In this document: in pieces, positions 24,710 through 31,743 of the stretch
Layout: each line of letters begins with the position of its first letter
Numbering within the stretch: position 1 is the stretch's first letter
NCBI GenBank assembly: GCA_964630665.1
Contig: CAZVVN010000035.1
Span: 1-31,743 of the forward strand
Source of the DNA: UBA9619 sp964630665
Lineage (GTDB): Bacteria > Pseudomonadota > Gammaproteobacteria > Arenicellales > UBA868
Reading direction: 5' to 3'
Length of the DNA stretch: 31,743 nucleotides
Notes under the pieces: generated by a model
What the model was told of the DNA's origin: nothing
Databases searched by the model: none
Seen by the model: only the letters and a program-made list of their open reading frames with translations
Program-made: the position numbers and the translations under genes

Positions 24710-25975
24710 ATGAGCAAACCGAGAAACGCTTTTTACGCCCAGTCTGGGGGAGTCACCGCGGTAATCAACGCGACGGCCTGCGGTGTGATCGAGACAGTTA
24801 GAGCTAACCGGCAACGGATCGGCAAGGTCTATGCCGGCCGCAACGGCATTATCGGCGCCTTGACCGAAGATCTGATCGACACCAGTTACGAAACCAAGAG
24901 CGCTATTGCAGGCCTTCGGTCCACCCCGGCTGGCGCCTTTGGATCCTGCCGCTACAAACTAAAAAGCCTAGAAGAGAACCAGGACGAATATCAGAGGCTC
25001 ATAGCAGTCTTCAAAGCCCATGACATCGGCTATTTCTTCTATAACGGCGGTGGCGATTCAGCCGACACCTGCCTTAAGGTATCACAGCTGTCACAAAGCA
25101 CTGGCTACCCGATTCAGGCAATCCACATTCCTAAAACGGTAGACAACGACCTGCCAATTACCGACAACTGTCCCGGTTTTGGTTCGGTCGCCAAATACAT
25201 CGCCGTATCAACCCGTGAGGCCAGCTTCGACGTGGCATCGATGGCCAAGACCTCCACCAAGGTTTTCATCATCGAGGTAATGGGTCGACATGCAGGCTGG
25301 ATCGCGGCAGCCGGTGGTATGGCATCTGATTCGGCAACAGATATCCCTATCGTCATCCTGTTTCCAGAAGTCGCCTTTGACCGCAGTCGATTCATATCAA
25401 CGGTCAACCGAAAAGTGAAAAAATTCGGCTACTGCACGGTAGTGGTCTCTGAAGGTGCCCGCGACGCGCAAGGTCATTTTCTCGCCGACCAGGGCCTTCG
25501 GGATGCTTTCGGCCATACCCAGCTCGGTGGTGTTGCTCCAATTGTGGCTGCCATGATCAGGGATGACCTCGGCCTAAAATACCACTGGGCAGTAGCTGAT
25601 TACCTACAACGTTCCGCGCGCCATATTGCATCCAGAACCGATGTGGAACAGGCTTACGCCACTGGCAAAGCGGCTGTTGCATTCGCACTGCAGGGGAAAA
25701 ATGCAGTTATGCCCACCATCGTGCGAACTTCAAACAGTCCCTACCGCTGGAAGATCGGAGAAGCCGATCTCAACCGCGTCGCCAACCGGGAAAAGACGAT
25801 GCCCCGCAGTTTCATCAGTCGTGACGGGATGGGGATCACACTCAGGTGCCGTCAATACCTGGCGCCGTTGATGGCCGGAGAGGACTACCCACCCTACAGA
25901 AATGGGCTTCCGCGGTACATCAGGTTGAAGAACATCGCAGTAAAAAAGAAACTGGCCAGACAGTTCACGGTCTGA
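24710..25975 (+). CDS. pfp: Pyrophosphate-dependent 6-phosphofructokinase
   Basis: The 421-residue protein is a PfkA-superfamily enzyme of the PPi-using type. It reversibly phosphorylates fructose 6-phosphate; in some autotrophs and methanotrophs homologues also act on sedoheptulose phosphates in the Calvin cycle. Residues 113-117 read GGGDS, placing Asp at the position that is Gly in ATP enzymes. PKTVDND at 141-147 has the Lys that also marks PPi enzymes. Substrate-binding EVMGRHAGWIA is present. The ATG at 24710 has AGGA seven bases upstream. It is followed by cbbQ after 149 bp. PPi use is read from these two residues, not tested. Confidence 0.92.
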   Translation: MSKPRNAFYAQSGGVTAVINATACGVIETVRANRQRIGKVYAGRNGIIGALTEDLIDTSYETKSAIAGLRSTPAGAFGSCRYKLKSLEENQDEYQRLIAVFKAHDIGYFFYNGGGDSADTCLKVSQLSQSTGYPIQAIHIPKTVDNDLPITDNCPGFGSVAKYIAVSTREASFDVASMAKTSTKVFIIEVMGRHAGWIAAAGGMASDSATDIPIVILFPEVAFDRSRFISTVNRKVKKFGYCTVVVSEGARDAQGHFLADQGLRDAFGHTQLGGVAPIVAAMIRDDLGLKYHWAVADYLQRSARHIASRTDVEQAYATGKAAVAFALQGKNAVMPTIVRTSNSPYRWKIGEADLNRVANREKTMPRSFISRDGMGITLRCRQYLAPLMAGEDYPPYRNGLPRYIRLKNIAVKKKLARQFTV

Positions 25976-26124
25976 TAAACACATCAATACCCGACATGAC
26001 CATCGAAAAACCCCAGCAGCTACTCAGCGTACTTGTTCACACTGTCCGCTAGACTCGGTGCAGATTCGTCTGGTCTTCAACCACAATCAATTTTGGGGAA
26101 CCGCGTCCAAGCGACAGCATCATC

Positions 26125-26931
26125 ATGGATCAGCCAGCTGAAGAGACCCACCTCATTGAGCAGGAACCCTTCTACGCGACCCAAGGCAAGGAAGTCGAAA
26201 TCTTTGAAGCCGCTTACCGGAACTGTATTCCGGTTCTACTCAAAGGCCCTACCGGTTGCGGTAAAACGCGCTTCATGGAACACATGGCATGGCGCCTTGA
26301 GCGACCACTGGTCACTGTATCCTGCCACGATGACCTGACCGCTTCCGATCTGGTTGGCCGTTACCTGATCATCGGGGGTGAAACACGTTGGATCGACGGG
26401 CCACTGGCACAGGCGGTCAGAATGGGAGCTTTATGCTACTTGGATGAGATCGTCGAGGCCCGAAAGGATACCACCGTCGTCATTCATCCCTTAGCTGATG
26501 ACCGCCGAGCACTACCAGTGGAGAAGACCGGCGAAGTGATCACCGCACCAACGACGTTCTGCTTGGCTATTTCCTACAACCCTGGTTACCAGAGCGTTCT
26601 TAAAGACCTTAAACAGAGTACGCGGCAGCGTTTCGTCGCGATCGACTTCGACTATCCCGACCCGAAACAGGAGGCCAGCATCATTTGCCATGAATCCGGG
26701 TTGGACACTGGGACCGCGAATCTATTGGTCCGTTTCGCCGGTATGACCCGCAACCTCAAGGGCAACGGCCTGGAAGAAGGAGCCAGTACCCGATTGCTGG
26801 TCCACGCCGCCAAGCTGATGCAAAGCGGAGTGGATCCCAGAACCGCCTGCCGTGGTGCAATCGCCGAAGCGCTGACCGATGAGCCGGACATGCTGGCTGC
26901 AGTCAACGAACTGGGAGCAACCTTGTTCTAG
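26125..26931 (+). CDS. cbbQ: MoxR-type AAA+ ATPase, CbbQ/NorQ family
   Basis: A 268-residue AAA+ ATPase with Walker A GPTGCGKT (41-48), Walker B LCYLDE (103-108), the substrate-loop region ASDLVGRYLIIGG and sensor segment AISYNPGYQ. This matches CbbQ/NirQ/NorQ. CbbQ with CbbO forms a rubisco activase in chemoautotrophs, while NorQ with NorD matures nitric oxide reductase. A matching VWA partner gene lies at 29011. No rubisco or nor gene is in view. The PPi-phosphofructokinase next door and gph/rpe in the window tip the balance to CbbQ, but this is inference. The ATG at 26125 lacks a clear ribosome-binding site. Confidence 0.85.
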   Translation: MDQPAEETHLIEQEPFYATQGKEVEIFEAAYRNCIPVLLKGPTGCGKTRFMEHMAWRLERPLVTVSCHDDLTASDLVGRYLIIGGETRWIDGPLAQAVRMGALCYLDEIVEARKDTTVVIHPLADDRRALPVEKTGEVITAPTTFCLAISYNPGYQSVLKDLKQSTRQRFVAIDFDYPDPKQEASIICHESGLDTGTANLLVRFAGMTRNLKGNGLEEGASTRLLVHAAKLMQSGVDPRTACRGAIAEALTDEPDMLAAVNELGATLF

Positions 26932-27018
26932 TCTGATGCGGCTCTGCTGCAACGCGAATTCTGGCAACGCGACAATTTCTTTCTTGTTCTTCAAACACAT
27001 ACCAGGAGATCAAAGGCA

Positions 27019-27903
27019 ATGACCGATATTCACACCGACCCGGTACTGGGCGTTATCGGCGGAAGCGGCCTTTATGACATCGATGGGTTGGAAAACATCC
27101 AGTGGCGAGAAATCCAGAGCCCCTGGGGAGAGCCTTCCGACGCACTGCTGTGCGGACAACTCGGCGAACTATCCTTGGTCTTTTTGCCCAGGCACGGGCG
27201 CGGCCATCGGCTCAGCCCCACAACCATCAATTACCGGGCTAACATCGATGTCTTCAAACGCGCTGGTGTGACCGACATCATATCGCTCTCAGCAGTGGGC
27301 TCGTTTCGCGAGGAACTGTCTCCTGGAACGTTCGTGATCGTTGACCAGTTCATCGATCGTACTTTCGCACGGGAAAAAAGCTTTTTTGGCAGGGGCCTGG
27401 TGGCCCACGTCTCAATGGCCCGGCCAGTCAACCCGCGCCTGGCAGACTGGTGCGAGTCGGCTTGCCGCAGCGAGGGCATCCCGGCCCACCTTGGCGGTAC
27501 TTACCTGGCGATGGAGGGGCCACAATTCTCTACCTTTGCCGAATCTCAGATGTACCGCCAGTGGGGTTGTGATGTCATCGGCATGACTAACATGCCAGAA
27601 GCCAAGCTCGCCCGGGAAGCCGAAATCCCTTACTGCACGGTCGCCATGGTCACCGATTATGACTGCTGGCACCCCGATCACGATAATGTCGATGTCAAGA
27701 CTATCATCGGGGTGCTGCAGGACAACGCAGATCGAGCCCGAGCCCTGATCAAGCAGGTTGCTCCAAGGATGTGCGAGCGACCCGCGATCTGCCCCTCCGG
27801 CGACGACCGAGCACTGGAGTCGGCACTGATCACCGCTCCTGACGCGCGAGACCCCGAGATAGTCAAGATGCTGGACGCTGTTGCCGGCCGGCTACTGCTC
27901 TAG
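27019..27903 (+). CDS. mtnP: S-methyl-5'-thioadenosine phosphorylase
   Basis: Trimeric PNP-superfamily enzyme that splits methylthioadenosine, a polyamine-synthesis by-product, into adenine and methylthioribose 1-phosphate. The 294-residue protein has GVIGGSGLYDI, the phosphate site LPRHGRGHRLSP, LSAVGSFREE, AMEGPQFSTFAES and MTNMPEAKLAREAEIPYC. TDYDCW near residue 215 carries the aspartates that select 6-aminopurines over guanosine-type substrates. AGGAGA lies 12 bases before the ATG at 27019. It is 87 bp after cbbQ and 13 bp before apt, which uses the adenine it releases. Confidence 0.93.
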   Translation: MTDIHTDPVLGVIGGSGLYDIDGLENIQWREIQSPWGEPSDALLCGQLGELSLVFLPRHGRGHRLSPTTINYRANIDVFKRAGVTDIISLSAVGSFREELSPGTFVIVDQFIDRTFAREKSFFGRGLVAHVSMARPVNPRLADWCESACRSEGIPAHLGGTYLAMEGPQFSTFAESQMYRQWGCDVIGMTNMPEAKLAREAEIPYCTVAMVTDYDCWHPDHDNVDVKTIIGVLQDNADRARALIKQVAPRMCERPAICPSGDDRALESALITAPDARDPEIVKMLDAVAGRLLL

Positions 27904-27916
27904 AGGTAGATCGACA

Positions 27917-28444
27917 ATGAATATCGAAGAACTGGTCCGCTCGATACCCGATTATCCCAAGGCCGGGGTGATCTTTCGGGACATCACGACATTACTCCAG
28001 AATCCCGCTGGCTTTCGACGAACCGTCGATGAACTGGTCCAACCGTTCGCCGGTAGCCACATCAAGTCTGTGGCAGGCATTGAAGCACGTGGGTTCATCT
28101 TAGGTGGAGCCGTCGCACACCAGCTTTCCGTAGGATTCGTTGCTGTGCGGAAAAAGGGTAAGCTGCCCTGGCAGACCATCGGTCAAACATACCAACTTGA
28201 GTACGGAACCGATGAGGTCGAGATACACATCGACAGCGTCGCAAGCGGTGACCGGGTCCTGATTGTTGATGACCTGATTGCAACCGGCGGTACAGCTTGT
28301 GCCGCAGCCACCCTGATTCGGGAAACCGGCGCAGAGGTGATCGGGGCGAGTTTTGTTATCGATCTGCCGGATCTGGGTGGTAGAAAGAAATTGGAAGGCA
28401 TCGGTGTTCCAGTGCGCACACTGATCGAGTTTGAGGGTGACTAA
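27917..28444 (+). CDS. apt: Adenine phosphoribosyltransferase
   Basis: Apt makes AMP from adenine and PRPP. From the ATG at 27917 it has 175 residues, the normal size; an upstream start at 27881 would overlap mtnP. Conserved segments are SIPDYPKAGVIFRDITTLL, GIEARGFILGGAVAH, VRKKGKLPWQT and the PRPP motif VLIVDDLIATGGTA. GAGG lies 10 bases before the start. It closes a two-gene methylthioadenosine-to-AMP salvage unit with mtnP. Its TAA stop overlaps by three bases the stop codon of the opposite-strand gene (28441-28443). Confidence 0.96.
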   Translation: MNIEELVRSIPDYPKAGVIFRDITTLLQNPAGFRRTVDELVQPFAGSHIKSVAGIEARGFILGGAVAHQLSVGFVAVRKKGKLPWQTIGQTYQLEYGTDEVEIHIDSVASGDRVLIVDDLIATGGTACAAATLIRETGAEVIGASFVIDLPDLGGRKKLEGIGVPVRTLIEFEGD

Positions 28445-28875
28445 GGCTCCGGCAGATTCAATGGCTTGCTACCGGCCTTATGCCGAATCCTGTCGATTGT
28501 CCGCCGAATCGCGGGTCGCAGTACGATGTAAAGTTCCAGCCGGCGTTTGCCTGGGAAATCCAGCAGGCTGATACCGATCAATATCGTCAGTACCCCCTGC
28601 CCGGGCAGAATGAGCATCGCTGCCCCCAGCAGCAGCAATACAGACCCGATCATGTTCTTGATTACGCGTACCAGGAGCCAAAGAAACGGCTGTCGTTTCC
28701 ACCCGGTAGGTATCGAGTGCCCGTCATGAGCGAAATAGTCCGGGTTCATCCTGGCGATTGCCACAAAGATCACCACCGCATAAACACCCGCCAGAACCAC
28801 TGACCCGATTAACACCTGGGTAAGTAGGGCGGGGTTTGACTGCAACCACTCAAGAACAAAATTCAGCTTTTCCAT
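28441..28875 (-). CDS. Small membrane protein of the PGPGW type
   Basis: From the ATG at 28875, with GAGG five bases upstream, this is a 144-residue protein with three hydrophobic segments. They lie at roughly residues 18-42, LWLLVRVIKNMIGSVLLLLG, and AAMLILPGQGVLTILIGISL. The LPGQGVLTILIGISLLDFPGKR segment matches the signature of the PGPGW family of small inner-membrane proteins of unknown function (here PGQGV rather than PGPGW). A basic C-terminus follows. The gene lies opposite to its neighbours, tail to tail with apt and divergent from cbbO. Confidence 0.75.
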   Translation of the reverse strand: MEKLNFVLEWLQSNPALLTQVLIGSVVLAGVYAVVIFVAIARMNPDYFAHDGHSIPTGWKRQPFLWLLVRVIKNMIGSVLLLLGAAMLILPGQGVLTILIGISLLDFPGKRRLELYIVLRPAIRRTIDRIRHKAGSKPLNLPEP

Positions 28876-29010
28876 CCAGACCTCGGCCAGTCGACTGTAA
28901 TCATGGTGCCTAACTTCAGCGCCTCGGGCAAACATACTGGGCCCCTCTAAGGACAGGGCTCCTCGTTATACTTCGCCGGAATCTGGATTGACGATTTACC
29001 CATCCTCGCC

Positions 29011-31140
29011 GTGAGCCAGAACAGAAAACCTCTATCTTTTGAGTCACTTGAAGAACGTTTCGACGAACTGCTCGATGCCGTCCTGTCTTCAAGACGCACG
29101 GCAAAAGAACCGGCACTAGCGCTGTCGAGCTGTAGTCGCGCCCAGCAGGATTTCGCGCTGCACTGGCTCGAAGTCATTATACGCACCAATTCTGAAATGG
29201 GGTTTCAGTTCGTCAAACACGCTTCACGAGCATTGGAACTGATGGATCTGGCGCATGTTGAAGAGTGGGTTATCCACGCCATGGACGTGTATGACCGGCA
29301 GGGACTTTATCCGGGGAGTGAAGCGTTTGCGGCGGTCGACGACTTCGCGCGGGATACCGGCTTACGTCCAGTCACGGTCCACCTCGACGAAGCTGCCGGG
29401 GTACTCAATCACTACATTCACGGTCTCGCCGGACGGACGCTGCGAATCCAAAATGGTGACGACGTCTTTACCGACACCGAAGTGCTTTTTCTTCCGCCCA
29501 TGCTCAATCGATACTCTGACAAACAAGACAACTTCAGACTTTACATATTAACGGCCACTTACCTCTGGGCCCAGACCCGCTTCGGAACCTTTCGGCGGCG
29601 CAAAGCTACTGACGAACCACTGTCGGTCCGGCTGCATCACTTCGCTGATCAGGCGCGCGCCTTGGGGCTTTTCTTTGCCCTCGAAGACATACGGCTTGAA
29701 GCCTGCATCAAACGTGAACTGCCCGGTCTGGGGCGACAGATCGACGTGTTCAGCGCGGGCCTTGGCGATGTTAAACGCGATGCTGCCTGGATCAGTCTGA
29801 CAGACGCACTCCGACAAGAAGGCGCCAGTGTTGATACGACGCTTGAACAACTCGAAGTGCTCTACGCTAGCGAGATCGTGATTCCAGAACCACGCCCCTG
29901 GCAGGGCAGCCTGCGCCTCGAGCTCGCCGAACAGGTACTGGCTGCCCGACTACAGCAAGAGCGCCAGGAATTGAAGGTCCGCCTTGCCGAGATCCTCAAC
30001 GAAGATGAAAACAGCCTCGATGCTGACATGCGCAAGATCGAACTGCAGACCCTGGACAACAGCGAAGGTACAACAGAACTCACGCTGGAAATCGACGGCA
30101 ATACCGTCACCCCACCACCTGATGTCAGGCGTATCCTTGAGTCATTGCTGCTGGATCTGGAGGAGATACCGCCCGATTTTCTGGTGGCGGCGGGGGCAGG
30201 AGACTACGATCCCCGTGCGCAGGAGGACAGGAGTACCCGCGACGTCTGGAAGGGGGCCTATCAGGAAGAGGGTGTGCTCCACTATGACGAATGGGATTTC
30301 CGCCGCCGACACTACCGCAAGGGCTGGTGTGTATTACGGGAAATCGACATGCGGTCGCTGGACAAACCATTCGTCGAACAGACGCTGGAAAAGTACCACG
30401 GTCTGGTAAGCGAACTACGGCGCAGTTTTGAAGCACTACGTGGCGTTGAACGTCGACTGAAACGCCAGAGCCACGGCGATGACATTGACCTCGACGCTGC
30501 AATCGAGGCGAGAATCGAAGCTCTTTCTGGTCGTGAGATGCCGGACAATCTGTTTTCCCGTCCGCACCGGTTGGAGCGTGACATTGCGGTGATCTTCATG
30601 GTCGATGTCAGTGGCTCTACAAAGGGCTGGATTAACGAGGCGGAGCGTGAAAGTCTGGTCTTGTTGTGCGAGGCCCTTGAGATTCTTGGGGACCGTTACG
30701 CCATATACGGATTCTCCGGTATGACCCGTAAGCGCTGCGAACTCTACCGCATCAAGCGTATCGATGAGACCTACAGCCACGAGGTCAAGTCACGTATCGC
30801 CGGAATCCAGCCACAGGATTACACTCGCATGGGCGTTACCATTCGGCATCTCACGCGTTTGTTTCGAGACATCGACGCGCGCACACGGTTGTTGATCACG
30901 CTGTCGGACGGTAAGCCCGATGACTATGATGGTTACCGCGGGGAATATGGTATCGAGGACACGCGCCAGGCACTCCTCGAGGCCAAGCGTGCCGGGATAT
31001 ACCCGTTCTGTATAACCATTGACCGCGAAGCCAGGGATTACCTGCCACACATGTACGGAGAGGTGAACTACACGCTAGTGGATGATGTGCGCCATTTGCC
31101 GGTCAAGGTCTCCGAAATCTACCGCCGTCTGACCACCTGA
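29011..31140 (+). CDS. cbbO: VWA-domain protein, CbbO/NorD family
   Basis: A 709-residue protein with a long helical N-terminal region and a C-terminal von Willebrand factor A domain. The VWA metal site is complete: Asp532, Ser534 and Ser536 (DVSGS), Thr605 (YTRMG) and Asp633 (LSDGKPDDYDG). This architecture fits CbbO and NorD, the adaptor partners of CbbQ and NorQ ATPases. CbbO uses its VWA domain to bind inactive rubisco. An acidic, low-complexity centre contains LEIDGNTVTPPPDVRRILES. The start is a GTG at 29011 with no obvious ribosome-binding site; no ATG exists upstream in frame after the stop at 28948. It is separated from cbbQ by mtnP, apt and a reverse-strand gene. Confidence 0.85.
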   Translation: MSQNRKPLSFESLEERFDELLDAVLSSRRTAKEPALALSSCSRAQQDFALHWLEVIIRTNSEMGFQFVKHASRALELMDLAHVEEWVIHAMDVYDRQGLYPGSEAFAAVDDFARDTGLRPVTVHLDEAAGVLNHYIHGLAGRTLRIQNGDDVFTDTEVLFLPPMLNRYSDKQDNFRLYILTATYLWAQTRFGTFRRRKATDEPLSVRLHHFADQARALGLFFALEDIRLEACIKRELPGLGRQIDVFSAGLGDVKRDAAWISLTDALRQEGASVDTTLEQLEVLYASEIVIPEPRPWQGSLRLELAEQVLAARLQQERQELKVRLAEILNEDENSLDADMRKIELQTLDNSEGTTELTLEIDGNTVTPPPDVRRILESLLLDLEEIPPDFLVAAGAGDYDPRAQEDRSTRDVWKGAYQEEGVLHYDEWDFRRRHYRKGWCVLREIDMRSLDKPFVEQTLEKYHGLVSELRRSFEALRGVERRLKRQSHGDDIDLDAAIEARIEALSGREMPDNLFSRPHRLERDIAVIFMVDVSGSTKGWINEAERESLVLLCEALEILGDRYAIYGFSGMTRKRCELYRIKRIDETYSHEVKSRIAGIQPQDYTRMGVTIRHLTRLFRDIDARTRLLITLSDGKPDDYDGYRGEYGIEDTRQALLEAKRAGIYPFCITIDREARDYLPHMYGEVNYTLVDDVRHLPVKVSEIYRRLTT

Positions 31141-31193
31141 AACCCAAGTTGACGCCGTTTTCCACCTCATTTTTCGGGCCCATACAAAACTTG

Positions 31194-31223
31194 TTGACCG
31201 ACCCAACATGTTGGGCGTATTCT
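31194..31223 (+). promoter_or_regulatory. Sigma-70 promoter for the class II ribonucleotide reductase
   Basis: TTGACC (31194-31199) and TATTCT (31218-31223) are 18 bp apart. The start site would be near 31230, leaving a leader of about 160 bases. The upstream NrdR-like box fills the spacer and the downstream one covers the region just after the start, a layout expected for repression. Confidence 0.5.
31201..31216 (+). promoter_or_regulatory. NrdR-like operator, upstream box
   Basis: The 16-mer ACCCAACATGTTGGGC contains a perfect 14-bp palindrome (31202-31215). It matches the NrdR consensus ACACAATATATTGTGT at about 11 of 16 positions, weaker than the downstream box. Its centre is 33 bp from that of the other box, roughly three helical turns, the usual spacing of paired NrdR boxes. 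Confidence 0.45.
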
Positions 31224-31230
31224 TTACCCC

Positions 31231-31281
31231 ACGCCACAACATATAGTGTTACTGCAACGGCCTGCCAAAACAATGTGGCGT
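31231..31281 (+). other. Leader inverted repeat with 8-bp perfect stem
   Basis: ACGCCACA (31231-31238) and TGTGGCGT (31274-31281) are perfectly complementary and enclose 35 bases, including most of the downstream NrdR-like box. In RNA this would be a stable stem near the 5' end. No cobalamin riboswitch core is recognisable. Confidence 0.45.
31234..31249 (+). promoter_or_regulatory. NrdR-like operator, downstream box
   Basis: CCACAACATATAGTGT matches an NrdR-box consensus (ACACAATATATAGTGT) at 14 of 16 positions. NrdR is an ATP/dATP-sensing repressor of ribonucleotide reductase genes. The box lies about 140 bp before the reductase ATG and just downstream of the predicted transcription start. 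Confidence 0.6.
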
Positions 31282-31322
31282 ATCCGGAATCGCTGTACTG
31301 TAACCCTTTGAACAGAGCGACC

Positions 31323-31350
31323 GGCTCACCCAGGCAAAGGGGTTTGAGCC
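31323..31350 (+). other. Second leader hairpin before the reductase gene
   Basis: GGCTCA (31323-31328) pairs with TGAGCC (31345-31350), extended by CCC (31329-31331) opposite GGG with a small bulge. It ends 38 bases before the ATG at 31389 and does not cover the ribosome-binding site. Confidence 0.4.
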
Positions 31351-31388
31351 TTCCGAGGACGTTTGTCCCGCGGGGAATGAGAACGTAA

Positions 31389-31743
31389 ATGAGCACACTT
31401 AATCTGGAACAGTTTGCCTCCACTTCATTGGAAGTCGAGTTCCAACCCGCGTCCATTGATATCTGGGACAAAAAATACCGGCTCAAAACCAAAGACGGTG
31501 AACCAATCGACCAAACCATCGACGACACCCTGAACCGGGTCGCCCGAGCCCTGGCCGATGTCGAGCAAACCCAAGAGAAGCGTGACCATTGGTACGGAGA
31601 ATTTCTCTGGGCTCTTCGAAACGGCGCCATCCCCGCCGGCAGGATTACCTCCAACGCCGGTGCGAGGGAACATAAACCAGCGACCAGCACAATCAACTGC
31701 ACTGTATCCGGCACCATTCCTGACTCAATGAAGGGAATTCTGA
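31389..31743 (+). CDS. nrdJ: Adenosylcobalamin-dependent (class II) ribonucleotide reductase, N-terminal fragment
   Basis: The first 118 codons are present; the gene runs off the right edge. The segment RVARALADVEQ, FLWALRNGAIPAGRITSNAGAREHKPATSTINCTVSGTIPDSM is characteristic of B12-dependent ribonucleotide reductases, which make deoxynucleotides with or without oxygen. The cysteine in STINCTVSG should be one of the redox-active pair. The ATG at 31389 is preceded by a tiny frame, ATG AGA ACG TAA, at 31377-31388 whose stop abuts the start. GGGG and GAG lie upstream. Two NrdR-like boxes and a structured leader suggest tight control. Confidence 0.93.
   Translation, partial: MSTLNLEQFASTSLEVEFQPASIDIWDKKYRLKTKDGEPIDQTIDDTLNRVARALADVEQTQEKRDHWYGEFLWALRNGAIPAGRITSNAGAREHKPATSTINCTVSGTIPDSMKGIL

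Noticed and set aside
31250..31388. Cobalamin riboswitch upstream of nrdJ
   Set aside because: The leader has hairpins, but no B12-box or other conserved core that I can match.
31103..31717. 204-codon minus-strand frame at the right edge
   Set aside because: Antisense to the nrdJ leader and start, where the plus-strand protein is clearly recognisable.

Overview
The window looks like a chromosomal segment of a gammaproteobacterium, with no mobile element, CRISPR array, tRNA or rRNA gene that I can see. The evidence is conserved gammaproteobacterial gene order: rpe-gph-trpE-trpG, miaB-ybeZ-ybeY-ybeX-lnt and ubiE-ubiJ-ubiB. HemB carries the metal-site sequence of the magnesium type found in Pseudomonas. 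Several genes suggest an autotrophic (Calvin-cycle) lifestyle: a pyrophosphate-type phosphofructokinase, CbbQ- and CbbO-like rubisco-activase-type proteins, phosphoglycolate phosphatase and ribulose-phosphate epimerase. No rubisco gene lies in the window, so this is inference.

Layout. Positions 1-9.5 kb are all minus strand: trpG (partial), trpE, gph, rpe, a Deg/HtrA protease, a cytosolic 5'-nucleotidase-like protein, then lnt, ybeX/corC, ybeY and ybeZ/phoH, headed by miaB at 10.86 kb. A divergent spacer at 10.86-11.04 kb separates miaB from a YdjM-like membrane protein on the plus strand, whose only plausible start is an AUA codon. From 18.5 down to 11.7 kb a compact minus-strand operon encodes an IscR-type regulator, SufB, SufC, SufD, SufS, SufU, a SufT-like protein and a Rieske ferredoxin. 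It is a complete SUF iron-sulfur assembly system led by a recognisable sigma-70 promoter. From 24.2 to 18.7 kb is a second minus-strand run: adk, hemB, ubiE, ubiJ, ubiB.

From 24.7 kb to the end most genes are on the plus strand: PPi-dependent phosphofructokinase, cbbQ, mtnP, apt, cbbO and the start of a class II (B12-dependent) ribonucleotide reductase. One small membrane protein lies on the minus strand between apt and cbbO and overlaps apt tail to tail. MtnP and Apt together turn methylthioadenosine into AMP, and sit between the two halves of the CbbQ/CbbO pair.

The most unusual object is the adenylate kinase. A complete zinc-LID Adk is fused in frame to about 200 extra residues that end in four 33-residue lysine/alanine-rich, histone-H1-like repeats, encoded by nearly identical 99-bp DNA repeats. 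Other points worth a second look are two NrdR-like operators on the ribonucleotide reductase promoter with a structured leader, the AUA start, the mixed SUF operon with a long SufT N-terminal extension, and a 415-bp gene-free stretch before the phosphofructokinase gene.
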